The notes beneath the pieces are model-generated. The model searched no databases. It was not told the DNA's origin and saw nothing but the letters and a program-made list of their open reading frames with translations. A program made the position numbers and the translations under genes. This document shows positions 17,857 through 26,254 of a stretch of 64,000 nt of DNA, piece by piece. The DNA comes from Curtobacterium sp. GC_Cur_3 (lineage in GTDB: Bacteria; Actinomycetota; Actinomycetes; Actinomycetales; Microbacteriaceae): positions 58,030 to 122,029 of the forward strand of contig NZ_JALNUI010000010.1 of the NCBI RefSeq assembly GCF_026544205.1, given 5' to 3'. Within the stretch, counting starts at the first letter, position 1; every line of letters begins with the position of its first letter.

Positions 17857-19359
17857 TCAGGACCCCGTGAGGCGGTTCCCGCAGGAGTACGCGGCCGCGG
17901 TCACCGCGTCGAGCGCCGGGAGCGCCGAGGCCCTCGGCGAGCCGATGGCGTAGAACGCGAACGTGAGCTTGGTGCCGTCGGCGGCGTCGATGTACCCGCC
18001 GAGGGTGTTCGCGCTGTCGATCCACCCGGTCTTGGCGTGCACGGCTCCGCGGGCGACGGCGTTCGCGCCCGTGAAGCGGCTGGTGAGCGTGCCCGACTGA
18101 CCGGACACCGGCAGCACCTGCGCCAGCGTGCCGAGGCCCTTCGCACCGGCGGCGACCGGGACCATGAGGTGCGCCACGAACGCCGGTGACACCGCGTTCG
18201 CCGCGCTCTCCCCGGAGCCGTCCTTGATGACGATGCCGGCCGGGTCGACCCCGTAGGTGGCGAGTGCCCGCTGGTACACGCCGGAGAGCGACGCGGCGGA
18301 CCCGCCACCGCCGGACTCCCGGGAGGAGATCCTGGCGAGCATCTCGGCGAGGGTGTTGTCGGAGTTCGGGATCATCTGTCCGATGAGGGTCGAGACCGGC
18401 TGCGAGGACACGGTCGCGATCGTGGTCTGGCTCGTCGTGGCGCGCTTCACCAGCTGGGCGTTGCCGGCACCGACGACACCGGCGTTCGCCAGGGCGGTGC
18501 GGAACGCTGCACCCGCGCGTCCGACCGGGTCCTCGGAGCGCGGCGAGGTCGCTGCTCCCGGGTTCGCCCGGTCACCGTCGACCATCAGCGCGGTGACCCG
18601 CGGCTGGTACCCGATGGTGCGCTCGCTGACGGGCCAGGTCGGGTCCCAGGCGTCGGCGTCGTTCCAGTAGGTGTCGTCCGTGACGATCGTCGTGACGGGG
18701 GTCGTGCCGAGTCGCGCCTTCACCTGCTGGGCGAGCTGCGCGAGTGTGGGCGCCCCCGGGTACACGGTGGCACCGCCCTGCGACAGGGTGGCGTCACCGT
18801 GACCGACGATCGCGATCGTGCCGCTGCCCTCGTCGGTGACGGTGGTGGGGATCGTGTGACCGCCGCCGAGGACCGCCAGCGCCGTCGCGGTCGTCAGGGT
18901 CTTCATGACGCTGCCGGTCTGGGCCGGGGTGTCGCCGCTCCTGGAGAACAGGGTCTCCCCGGTCGCGGCGTTCATGACGAAGCCCTCGAAGTTGCCGAGG
19001 CCGGGCGCCGAGGCCGCGCCGGCGATCGAGCACGTGCGAGCGGGAGCCGCCGCCTGCGCCGGGGTCGGCGTCGGCGTCGCGGTCGGGGTGACGCTGGGTG
19101 TCGGTGTCGGTGTCGGCGTCGGCGTCGGGGTCACCGAGGGCGTCCGGGTCGGCGTGGCCGAAGCCGTCGTGCGTCCAGAGGCCGAGGCCGTCGGGGCCGG
19201 TGCATCGGCCGACGCGATCGCGACGGCGCCGCCGGACCCGATCGCGACGACGGCGACCAGTCCGCCGACCGCCCACGGCAGCGGCTTCCGTTGCATCGAG
19301 GCGCGGATCGCGGACAGGCCGCCGCGGAGGCGGTCGGGGAAGGACTGGTGCTCGGACAT
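17857..19359 (-). CDS. dacB: D-alanyl-D-alanine carboxypeptidase / PBP4 family
   Basis: A 500-residue penicillin-binding protein of the S13 (PBP4/DacB) family, acting on peptidoglycan outside the membrane. It has a cytosolic tail, one signal-anchor segment (about 28-52), then a Thr/Pro-rich stalk (about 60-105, TPTPTPTP) that would span the wall. The catalytic motifs are in order: SVMK in TGSVMKTLTTA, NSDNT as the SxN motif, and AKTGW as the KTG motif. The penicillin-binding part is typical. The TP stalk is a compact repeat likely to vary in length. Confidence 0.92.
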   Translation of the reverse strand: MSEHQSFPDRLRGGLSAIRASMQRKPLPWAVGGLVAVVAIGSGGAVAIASADAPAPTASASGRTTASATPTRTPSVTPTPTPTPTPTPSVTPTATPTPTPAQAAAPARTCSIAGAASAPGLGNFEGFVMNAATGETLFSRSGDTPAQTGSVMKTLTTATALAVLGGGHTIPTTVTDEGSGTIAIVGHGDATLSQGGATVYPGAPTLAQLAQQVKARLGTTPVTTIVTDDTYWNDADAWDPTWPVSERTIGYQPRVTALMVDGDRANPGAATSPRSEDPVGRAGAAFRTALANAGVVGAGNAQLVKRATTSQTTIATVSSQPVSTLIGQMIPNSDNTLAEMLARISSRESGGGGSAASLSGVYQRALATYGVDPAGIVIKDGSGESAANAVSPAFVAHLMVPVAAGAKGLGTLAQVLPVSGQSGTLTSRFTGANAVARGAVHAKTGWIDSANTLGGYIDAADGTKLTFAFYAIGSPRASALPALDAVTAAAYSCGNRLTGS

Positions 19360-19431
19360 CGCAAGCGATCCTACGGAACTGCGGGAGGAGCCTCCAGGCC
19401 GGGGCGCCGGGATGTGGAGGACGGGCGCGCG

Positions 19432-20430
19432 CTAGCTACCTGTGGAGGAGGCGGAGTCGGCGGCGTAGCGGACGCCGACCTGTCGGCGAGCCTCGTCCAT
19501 GGCGGCCATCACGACGACGGTCTCCTCGGGGTCCATCGCACCGCCCTCGTGGTCGCCGGACTCGACCATCGCCTCGAACGCACGGACCTCGTGCGCGTAG
19601 CCGGTCAGTTCCTCACGGCCGTCGAACTCCTCGACGACGGCGCCGTCCCGGTCGCGGAGTCGCCAGGTGGTGGGCGTGTACCAGGTCGCATCGATGTCGA
19701 TCCGGCCGTCCTCGCCGATGATCGACGCCGTGTTCGGGCTCCGCACGTCGAGTGCGAAGTGCACGGTCGACTGGGTCCCGCCCTCGTGGGTCATGACGAT
19801 GCCCATCTGCGTGTCCACGCCCTGGTCGCTCAGGGTGCCGGCCGCGGCGACCGCGGTCGGGGCACCGAGGACGTCGATCGCGAACGAGATCGGGTAGACG
19901 CCGAGGTCCAGGATCGCGCCACCGCCGAGCGCAGGGTCGTTGAGCCGGTGCGTCGGGTCGTCCGGGAGCGCCTGGTGGTGGGTGGCCTCGACGAGTCGGG
20001 GTCGACCGATGCGTCCCTCGGCCACGAGCTCGCGGATCATCGTCATCTGCGGCAGGAAGCGGGTCCACATCGCCTCCATCACGGCGACGTCAGCACGGCG
20101 TGCGGCGTCGACGACCGCGCGGGCCTCGTCCGAGGTGATCGTGAACGCCTTCTCGACGAGCACGTGCTTGCCGGCGGCGATGGCCAGCAGCGCGTCCTCG
20201 GCGTGCCGGGAGTGCGGCGTCGCCACGTAGACCGCGTCGACCTGGTCGTCCGCGACGAGGTCCTCGTAGCTGCCGTGCGCGCGTGGGATGCCGTACTCGG
20301 CGGCGAAGGCGTCAGCGCTCTCCTGCGTCCGGCTGCCGACCGCGGTGAACACCACCCCCGCCGCGGTGCAGTCGCCCACGAAGGTCCGGGCGATGCCGCC
20401 CGTCCCGATGACTCCCCATCGAACCGTCAT
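19432..20430 (-). CDS. Gfo/Idh/MocA-family NAD(P)-dependent oxidoreductase
   Basis: A 332-residue sugar- or inositol-type dehydrogenase. The N-terminal Rossmann fold has VRWGVIGTGGIARTF, and VYVATPHSRHAEDALLAIAAGKHVLVEKAF carries the family EKP-like active site, here EKA. The C-terminal domain follows from about residue 130, with MWTRFLPQM and LDLGVYPISFA, which resemble trans-1,2-dihydrobenzene-1,2-diol dehydrogenase-type members. The substrate is unassigned. It is divergent from the acid phosphatase gene, and a TAGACA box six bases before its ATG suggests a leaderless transcript. Confidence 0.87.
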   Translation of the reverse strand: MTVRWGVIGTGGIARTFVGDCTAAGVVFTAVGSRTQESADAFAAEYGIPRAHGSYEDLVADDQVDAVYVATPHSRHAEDALLAIAAGKHVLVEKAFTITSDEARAVVDAARRADVAVMEAMWTRFLPQMTMIRELVAEGRIGRPRLVEATHHQALPDDPTHRLNDPALGGGAILDLGVYPISFAIDVLGAPTAVAAAGTLSDQGVDTQMGIVMTHEGGTQSTVHFALDVRSPNTASIIGEDGRIDIDATWYTPTTWRLRDRDGAVVEEFDGREELTGYAHEVRAFEAMVESGDHEGGAMDPEETVVVMAAMDEARRQVGVRYAADSASSTGS

Positions 20431-20502
20431 GCGCCATGTCTACCAGCGGGTCCTCCACACCTGCCGGTTCGTTCGCGTCGGTCCACATGCAGGCGACTGC
20501 TC

Positions 20503-20532
20503 TGGACTGCACGGCCGACTGCCAGCTAGCGT
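20503..20532 (+). promoter_or_regulatory. Candidate promoter of the acid phosphatase gene
   Basis: TGGACT (20503-20508), 18-bp spacer, TAGCGT (20527-20532), about 50 bases before the phosphatase ATG. TAGCGT also lies upstream of the GH16 gene (22391-22396) and of tadA on the other strand (32050-32055). Confidence 0.4.
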
Positions 20533-20581
20533 GCTCGAGTGTCCCCCGGTCAGGGGTCGCCACCTCGAGATCAGGATCCCC

Positions 20582-22261
20582 ATGCGCCGTTCCGCGTCCC
20601 CTTCCCGGTTCCTCACCGTCGCTGCGGCGGCAGCGGCCGTCGTCGTCACGTCGACGGTCGTCGGTGCCGTCCCGGCGTCCGCGCACGGGTGGGGCTCGCC
20701 CGGGCACGGCCACGGCGGTGACGCCGCCCTCACACCGCGGACGTCCTTCACGATGGCGCCGGACGGGTCCTCCGGAGCGACACAGGGCGGCGAGGGCATC
20801 CCGAACATCGACTCCGTCAAGAAGACCATCGCCACCTACTACGGCGACCCCGGCACCGGCATCGCGGACAAGGCGGACTCGCCCTACATCCGTGAGGTGG
20901 CCGGCATCGTCGCCCGACAGACGTCGCAGCTGCAGCGCATCCACGACCACGCGGTCCGCCGCGGCGAGAAGCCCGCGATCGTGCTCGACGCCGATGACAC
21001 CACCCTGTGGACGTACGACATGGAGGTGGCGGACATGCACTTCGTGTTCGACCCCACCGAACAGGACGTCTGGGTGCAGGACCAGCGCTTCCCGGCCACC
21101 CCGTCGATGGTGGGCTTCGTGAACACCGCGTCGCGCATGGGCTTCACGGTCTTCGGGCTCACCGGCCGGAACGACGACCAGAAGGCGGCCACCGTGGCCA
21201 ACCTCACCGAGGTCGGGTACCAGGGCTTCACCCCCGACACGTTCTTCACGAAGTGGACCGGTGTCGGCGCCTCGCAGCAGCCGTCGTACGTGCAGTGCGC
21301 GGCCGCCAAGTGCACCACCGTCGAGTACAAGGCCCAGACCCGCAAGCACATCGAGCAGGACCTCGGCTACGACATCACGCTGAACGTCGGCGACCAGTGG
21401 AGCGACCTGCAGGGCGGGTACGCCGACCGCACCCTGAAGCTCCCCAACCCGACCTACTTCCTCCCCTCGACGAACCTGCCCGGTGTCTCCGAGCCCCGAC
21501 TCGCACCGCGCACCCGGTTCACGATGGCGCCGGACGGCTCCTCCGGTGCCACGCAGGGCGGAGAAGGCATCCCGAACATCGACTCGGTGAAGTCCACGAT
21601 CGCGACCTACTACGGCGACCCGGGCACCGGCATCGCGAACAAGGAGGACTCCCCCTACATCCGGGAGATGCGTTCGATCGTGGCCCGCCAAGCGCCGGTC
21701 ATCGCCGCCCAGTGCGCCGCGGGACGGTACCAGCACCGCAACCCCGCCGTGGTCCTCGACGCGGACGACACCACCCTGTGGACCTACGACATGGAGGTCG
21801 CCGACATGCACTTCGTGTTCAACGCCGCCGAGCAGGACGTCTGGGTGCAGGACCAGCGCTTCCCGGCCACTCCGTCGATGACGTCCCTCGTCGCCGTGGC
21901 GCAGCGGTCCGGCTGCACCGTCATCGGGCTGACCGGCCGCAATGACGACCAGAAGGCAGCCACGATCGCGAACCTGCAGCGGGTCGGGTTCCCCCAGTTC
22001 ACCGCCGAACGACGCGGCACGCAGACCTACTACACGAAGTGGACCGGTGTCGGCGCCTCGCAGCAGCCGTCGTACGTGCAGTGCGCCACCGCGAAGTGCA
22101 CGACGGTCGAGTACAAGTCGCAGACGCGTGCGCACATCGAGTCCCGCAGCGGCGGGCACTACGACGTCGTGGCGAACGTCGGCGACCAGTTCAGCGACCT
22201 GCTCGGGGGCTCGTCCGACCGGTCCGTGAAGCTGCCGAACCCCACGTACTACCTGCCGTGA
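20582..22261 (+). CDS. Secreted tandem HAD acid phosphatase (two class B-type domains)
   Basis: A 559-residue exported protein with two copies of one HAD domain. A signal peptide (about 1-35) ends VPASAHG, followed by a Gly/His-rich stretch. Domain 1 covers about 50-300 and domain 2 about 307-559. Each begins FTMAPDGSSGATQGGEGIPN and contains the nucleophile motif VLDADDTTLWTYDMEVADMH, the second motif GLTGRNDDQKAAT, the KWTGVGASQQPSYVQC segment and an acidic motif (VGDQWSDL in domain 1, VGDQFSDL in domain 2). All catalytic residues remain in both copies, so both are probably active. The family (HAD subfamily IIIB acid phosphatases) usually has one domain. The natural substrate is unknown, probably a phosphate monoester outside the cell. 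Confidence 0.88.
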   Translation: MRRSASPSRFLTVAAAAAAVVVTSTVVGAVPASAHGWGSPGHGHGGDAALTPRTSFTMAPDGSSGATQGGEGIPNIDSVKKTIATYYGDPGTGIADKADSPYIREVAGIVARQTSQLQRIHDHAVRRGEKPAIVLDADDTTLWTYDMEVADMHFVFDPTEQDVWVQDQRFPATPSMVGFVNTASRMGFTVFGLTGRNDDQKAATVANLTEVGYQGFTPDTFFTKWTGVGASQQPSYVQCAAAKCTTVEYKAQTRKHIEQDLGYDITLNVGDQWSDLQGGYADRTLKLPNPTYFLPSTNLPGVSEPRLAPRTRFTMAPDGSSGATQGGEGIPNIDSVKSTIATYYGDPGTGIANKEDSPYIREMRSIVARQAPVIAAQCAAGRYQHRNPAVVLDADDTTLWTYDMEVADMHFVFNAAEQDVWVQDQRFPATPSMTSLVAVAQRSGCTVIGLTGRNDDQKAATIANLQRVGFPQFTAERRGTQTYYTKWTGVGASQQPSYVQCATAKCTTVEYKSQTRAHIESRSGGHYDVVANVGDQFSDLLGGSSDRSVKLPNPTYYLP

Positions 22262-22323
22262 GGAGCCGATCTGCGCCGGTTGTCCCCCGGACTGGGGACG
22301 GTGACCACGTCGCACACTGTCAT

Positions 22324-22354
22324 GTCAGCGGGAAGCCGCAAAGGCCGCGCTGAC
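22324..22354 (+). terminator. Hairpin after the acid phosphatase gene
   Basis: GTCAGCG and CGCTGAC pair across a GC-rich loop that can pair further (GCC with GGC). It lies 62 bp after the phosphatase stop and before the GH16 gene. Confidence 0.5.
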
Positions 22355-22455
22355 CTGCCTGCCGGACCAGACACCCCGGACGCTCGTCGTTAGCGTTGAG
22401 GCGTACTCGAAGGTGATGACGAGAACGATCTGGACCCTGGAGATCCCTGAGGCAG

Positions 22456-23382
22456 ATGTTCCGCGGGGTTCCCATGATCAAGCGTGTGATGACAGTGGTG
22501 GTGGTGGCGGCGGGTGCGGCGGCGCTGGCCCTCGCGACCGTCGCCCCGGCCGGCTCCTCCGAGCCCGCCCCCGGGACGGCCGGCAGCTCGGTGCAGAGCG
22601 CCACTCCCTCCGCTCCCACGACGAAGCAGCCCTCGGCGACCGGGTCGGCAGCGTCCGCGCCCGTCGATGAGTCGACGACGAAGGCGACCGCCCCGTCCAC
22701 GACGGCCGAGCCCGAGGCGACGGCGCCTCCGATCGCGAACTACCACACGACGAACCCCCCGGCCGGTGCGACCTTCGCCGAGGGCTTCGACACGCCCGCA
22801 GCGGCGGGTGGCGCGTTCGCCGCGACCTACGCGAACGCCTGGCAGCCCTACCCGGACGCCACCGGCGGGAAGTACTGGTCCAGCCTGATCACGAGCGCCC
22901 ACGACGGCGTGATGGACGTCGCGATGGACGGCACGCACGGCGCCGCCGGGACGTTCGGCACGCCGACCGGTGCCTGGTCACACGTCGGCGGGACCTTCAG
23001 CATCCGCGCGAAGGCCAGCGGTGGCGCCGCCAACGGTGTGGCCGTGATGCTGTGGCCGACCTCGAACGTCCGTGCGGACGGTGAGCTGAACTACCCCGAG
23101 GGCCAGTTCGACGGACGCCCGACGGTCTTCCACCACTCGATGGTCCCCGGTCACGAGGACAAGGCCAAGTCGATCGACACGCACGTCTCGTGGCACGGCT
23201 GGCACACCTACACGACCGACTGGGTGCCCGGGCAGTACGTCAAGTACTACCTCGACGGCGAGCTCATCGGCACCGTCACCGAGAACGTCCCCACGACGCC
23301 GCACCGCTACATGTTCCAGGTCGGCAACTGGGGTCAGCCGGGGCACCTGCTCATCGACTGGGTCGCCACCACCACGCACTGA
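22456..23382 (+). CDS. Secreted GH16-like (LamG/concanavalin fold) protein
   Basis: A 308-residue exported protein. Residues 1-30 are a signal peptide, followed by a 60-residue Ser/Thr/Ala/Pro-rich linker, then a beta-jelly-roll domain (about 105-308) resembling glycoside hydrolase family 16 (endo-beta-glucanase/galactanase). VMLWPTSN and HTYTTDWVPGQYVKYYLDG are typical. The catalytic strand reads DGELNYPEGQF: the two glutamates of ExDxxE are there but the middle Asp is Asn, so activity is uncertain. A second ATG at 22474 is almost equally good as start; the first has GAGG upstream. It converges with the SGNH hydrolase. Confidence 0.82.
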   Translation: MFRGVPMIKRVMTVVVVAAGAAALALATVAPAGSSEPAPGTAGSSVQSATPSAPTTKQPSATGSAASAPVDESTTKATAPSTTAEPEATAPPIANYHTTNPPAGATFAEGFDTPAAAGGAFAATYANAWQPYPDATGGKYWSSLITSAHDGVMDVAMDGTHGAAGTFGTPTGAWSHVGGTFSIRAKASGGAANGVAVMLWPTSNVRADGELNYPEGQFDGRPTVFHHSMVPGHEDKAKSIDTHVSWHGWHTYTTDWVPGQYVKYYLDGELIGTVTENVPTTPHRYMFQVGNWGQPGHLLIDWVATTTH

Positions 23383-23395
23383 CGCAGCGAGGGCG

Positions 23396-24082
23396 TCACC
23401 GCTCCTGCAGCGCTTCGGCCACGACCGGCCCGATGCGCTTCGCGAGGTCGCGGTGCCCCAGCGCGGTGGGATGGACGCCGTCGGAGCCGATCACCCCGGG
23501 ATCCGGGTGCTGCAGCCAGTCCAGTGCATCGACGTAGCGGACGCCGGCTGCCGCGCACGCGCTCCTGATCGCCGCCGCGTTCTGCACACCGCCGACGGGG
23601 ATTGGGTGCTCGACGTAGCTCGGCCCGATGACGACCACAGCGGCGTCCGGTGCTCGCTCCTCGACGGCCGCGATGAGCTCCGACGCGGCCTGGCCGACCG
23701 CGGCGGCGACGCTCCCGTCGAACGGGTCGTTGCGGCTCCCGTAGATGACGACGACGTCCGCGTGGACCGGGACCGCTGCCACCTCGTCTGCGAACGGCAC
23801 ACCGACCACGCCGGGACGCACGTACCCTGCCCCGGGTTCGGCCGACACCGCTGGCTCGATGTCCAGGTCCTTCGCGATCAGTGCCGGGTAGCGACTGGCG
23901 AAGCCGTCGTCCTCCCGTGACCCTGCCGTGTACGAGTCACCCATGAACGCGACCACCGGCTGCGCTGACGGTTGCCGGGCATGTGCGACCGCGAGCAGGG
24001 TCGATGCGATGGCCGCGACGACCGCCGCGACGACGAGCACCGCCGTCACGGGACGCGTCAGCATGCGGGACGAGGCGGGCAC
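23396..24082 (-). CDS. Secreted or membrane-anchored SGNH/GDSL hydrolase
   Basis: A 228-residue lipase/esterase-fold hydrolase with a signal anchor (about 7-30) that exports it. Block I is VVAFMGDSYTAG with the nucleophilic Ser, block III is YGSRNDPF, and block V is DGVHPTALGHRDLA with the catalytic Asp and His. The substrate could be a lipid, an acetylated sugar or a peptidoglycan acetyl group. The GTG at 24082 has a weak GAG before it; the ATG at 24064 is an alternative that still keeps the membrane segment. Confidence 0.84.
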   Translation of the reverse strand: MPASSRMLTRPVTAVLVVAAVVAAIASTLLAVAHARQPSAQPVVAFMGDSYTAGSREDDGFASRYPALIAKDLDIEPAVSAEPGAGYVRPGVVGVPFADEVAAVPVHADVVVIYGSRNDPFDGSVAAAVGQAASELIAAVEERAPDAAVVVIGPSYVEHPIPVGGVQNAAAIRSACAAAGVRYVDALDWLQHPDPGVIGSDGVHPTALGHRDLAKRIGPVVAEALQER

Positions 24083-24141
24083 GGTCTCATCGTAGGCGAC
24101 CCACTGACGGCGACACAGGTGCCCTCGCACCCGTGCGCACT

Positions 24142-24177
24142 GGTGCGCTGGTGCGCTGGTGCGCTGGTGCGCTGGTG
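24142..24177. repeat. Tandem octamer repeat GGTGCGCT
   Basis: More than four consecutive copies of GGTGCGCT lie between the SGNH hydrolase gene and tRNA-Thr. There is no coding signature. Copy number likely varies by slippage. Confidence 0.75.
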
Positions 24178-24245
24178 TCTGCGGGCAGACGAAAGGCCCT
24201 GTTCCGACTCGCGTGCGGACGCGGTCTGACCAGGGCCTTCGAGGG

Positions 24246-24318
24246 AGCCGCCTGTCGGAATCGAACCGACGACCTATTCATTACGAGTGAATCGCTCTAC
24301 CGACTGAGCTAAGGCGGC
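24246..24318 (-). tRNA. tRNA-Thr (anticodon CGT)
   Basis: A 73-base cloverleaf on the minus strand. The acceptor stem GCCGCCT pairs with AGGCGGC, the D-loop has TAGCTCAGTCGGTAGAG, the anticodon stem ATTCA/TGAAT holds the loop CTCGTAA with anticodon CGT, and the T-arm is GTCGGTTCGATTCCGAC. CCA is not encoded. Confidence 0.97.
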
Positions 24319-24351
24319 GGACGCTCCGGATCCGGAGCGGCACGGGTCACG

Positions 24352-24382
24352 ACTATACAGGTCCAGACGCGCGAGCGCGAAA
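24352..24382 (-). promoter_or_regulatory. Promoter of tRNA-Thr
   Basis: TATAGT on the minus strand (24352-24357) is close to a consensus -10 and lies about 35 bases before the tRNA. A TTTCGC -35 sits 19 bases further upstream. The short leader contains the palindrome CTCCGGATCCGGAG. Confidence 0.6.
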
Positions 24383-24429
24383 CGAGCCCACCGCACCTCG
24401 CGTGTCGCGCGGGGTCGCTGACGCGCGGC

Positions 24430-25572
24430 TCAGCGGAGGGCGCGCACCAGCGTCACCAGGAGCGCCTCGAGCGCCAGCAGCGCCGCGACGTTCGCCGCGA
24501 TCCGCTGCCGTGCCAGGGCGATGGCGTCGAGGATCTCGAGCGCAGCCGCCGGCGGGACCGACTCCTGAGCGCGGTCGAGCTCGTCCTGCATCGCGAGGTT
24601 CACCGGTTCGCCCGGTGCGCCGAGTCCCATGAGCAGGAGGTCCCGGTACAGCGAGGACACGTCGACCAGGATGCGGTCGAGACCGTCTCGCAGGCTCCTG
24701 GTGGCCCGACGCTTCTGGTCCTCTTCCATGGCACGGAGCTGCGACCGGAGCGCTGGCGGCACCGTGCCCCCGGGTTCGACCCCGAGGGAGCGGAGCGTGG
24801 CGTCGCGCTCCTCCGCGTCGCGCTCGATGGTGATGGACTTGGCGTCCTCGTCAGCAACGGCGAGGAGCTCGGCCGCGGCGGTGACGGCCTCGCCCACACT
24901 CCGGATGCCGAGCACGGTCTGCAGGGTCCGGCGTCGGCGTTCCCGGGCCTCGGGGCTGGTGGCGAGGCGCTGTGCCATGCCGATGTGGCTCTGGGCCTGC
25001 CGCGCCGCGTCGAGGGCGAGGGTGCGGTCGACCCCGGTCCGCGTGACGAGCAGGTCGGCGACGGACTCGATGCCGGGGACCCGGAGCCGGACCGAACGGA
25101 CGCGGGACCGGATGGTCGGGAGCAGGTCGGCCTCACTCGGAGCGCAGAGGATCCACACCGTGCGCTCCGGCGGTTCCTCGAGCGCCTTGAGCAGCAGGTT
25201 GGACGTGCGCTCCGTCATGCGGTCGGCGTCCTCGATGATGACGACGCGCCACCGACCGACCGACGGCGAGTAGTACGACGACGTCACGAGGTGCCGGACC
25301 TCGTCGATCGTGATGATCACCCGCTGGGTCGTCAGCACGGAGACGTCCGGGTGCGTGTGCGCGGTGATCTGCCGGAGTGTGTGGTCGTCGTCCGGGCCGG
25401 AGCCGACGAGCGCGGCGGCGAAGGCGGTCGCGACGTTCGACCTGCCGGAACCCGCGGGGCCGGTGATCAGCCACGAGTGGGTCATCCCGCCGGTGCCGTC
25501 GGGCGACTCGGCCGCGTTGCGGAGCGCGGCGACCGCTTCGTCCTGGCCGGTCAGGCCGTCCCACACGCTCAC
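24430..25572 (-). CDS. holB: DNA polymerase III delta' subunit
   Basis: Clamp-loader subunit, 380 residues. It has WDGLTGQDEAV at the start, a P-loop-like SWLITGPAGSGRSNVA where the usual Lys is Arg (common in delta', which does not need ATPase activity), an acidic IIEDADRMT motif and LLLKALEEPPERTVWILCAPS. It lacks the zinc module usual for gamma/tau. The GTG at 25572 (VSVWDGLTGQ) has AGGA upstream and fits relatives; an ATG at 25629 overlapping tmk is less likely. It is downstream of tmk and topA, so the three are probably one replication operon. Confidence 0.92.
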   Translation of the reverse strand: MSVWDGLTGQDEAVAALRNAAESPDGTGGMTHSWLITGPAGSGRSNVATAFAAALVGSGPDDDHTLRQITAHTHPDVSVLTTQRVIITIDEVRHLVTSSYYSPSVGRWRVVIIEDADRMTERTSNLLLKALEEPPERTVWILCAPSEADLLPTIRSRVRSVRLRVPGIESVADLLVTRTGVDRTLALDAARQAQSHIGMAQRLATSPEARERRRRTLQTVLGIRSVGEAVTAAAELLAVADEDAKSITIERDAEERDATLRSLGVEPGGTVPPALRSQLRAMEEDQKRRATRSLRDGLDRILVDVSSLYRDLLLMGLGAPGEPVNLAMQDELDRAQESVPPAAALEILDAIALARQRIAANVAALLALEALLVTLVRALR

Positions 25573-25621
25573 GCGGACATCCTGGCAGCGACCACCGACG
25601 AGGGCGCGCTCGTGCTGGCGT

Positions 25622-26254
25622 TCATGCATCGATCCCGACGAGCGGTGCGAGCGCACGACGGATGGCCCGCTGGACGTCGTCGGCCGGCTGGGCGGCGTCG
25701 ACCACGAGGAAGCGGTCGGGCTCGGCGTCGGCCATGTCCAGGAAGGCGCGGCGGACCGTCTCGTGGAACGCGGCGGCCTCGGACTCGAGACGGTCGAACG
25801 TGTCACCGCGAGCGGCGGCCACGCGGGCACGCCCCTCCGTCACGTCGAGGTCGAGCAGGACCGTCCGGTCGGGCTGGAGGCCGTGGGCAGCCCACGCCGA
25901 GACGTCACGGACGCGGTCGGCACCGAGACCACGGGCGATCCCCTGGTACGCGACGGAGGAGTCGATGTAGCGGTCCTGCAGCACGACGTCTCCCCGTGCG
26001 AGCGCCGGCCGCACCACGGTCTCGACGTGGTGCGCCCGGTCGGCTGCGTACAGCAGGGCCTCGGCGCGCGGGGCGATGTGTCCCCGCTCGTGCAGGACGA
26101 TCTCGCGCACGCGGAGCCCGAGGTCGGTGCCCCCGGGCTCGCGGGTGCGCACGACCGTCCGGCCGTTCGCCTCGAGCCACGCCGTGAGGAGTTCGGCCTG
26201 CGTCGTCTTCCCCGCCCCGTCGCCGCCCTCGAGCGTGATGAAGCGGCCGGTCAC
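25622..26254 (-). CDS. tmk: Thymidylate kinase
   Basis: Phosphorylates dTMP to dTDP, 210 residues. The P-loop is FITLEGGDGAGKTTQ, the DRY-type motif is QDRYIDSSVAYQG, and TREPGGTDLG is the substrate-binding loop. It begins with GTG that overlaps the topA stop by four bases (GTGA). It ends 50 bp before the holB start used here. topA-tmk-holB order is common in actinobacteria. Confidence 0.96.
   Translation of the reverse strand: MTGRFITLEGGDGAGKTTQAELLTAWLEANGRTVVRTREPGGTDLGLRVREIVLHERGHIAPRAEALLYAADRAHHVETVVRPALARGDVVLQDRYIDSSVAYQGIARGLGADRVRDVSAWAAHGLQPDRTVLLDLDVTEGRARVAAARGDTFDRLESEAAAFHETVRRAFLDMADAEPDRFLVVDAAQPADDVQRAIRRALAPLVGIDA

Noticed and set aside
25573..25629. ATG start for holB at 25629 overlapping tmk
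   Set aside because: The added residues have no match to delta' proteins, while the GTG at 25572 has AGGA upstream and gives the usual N-terminus.
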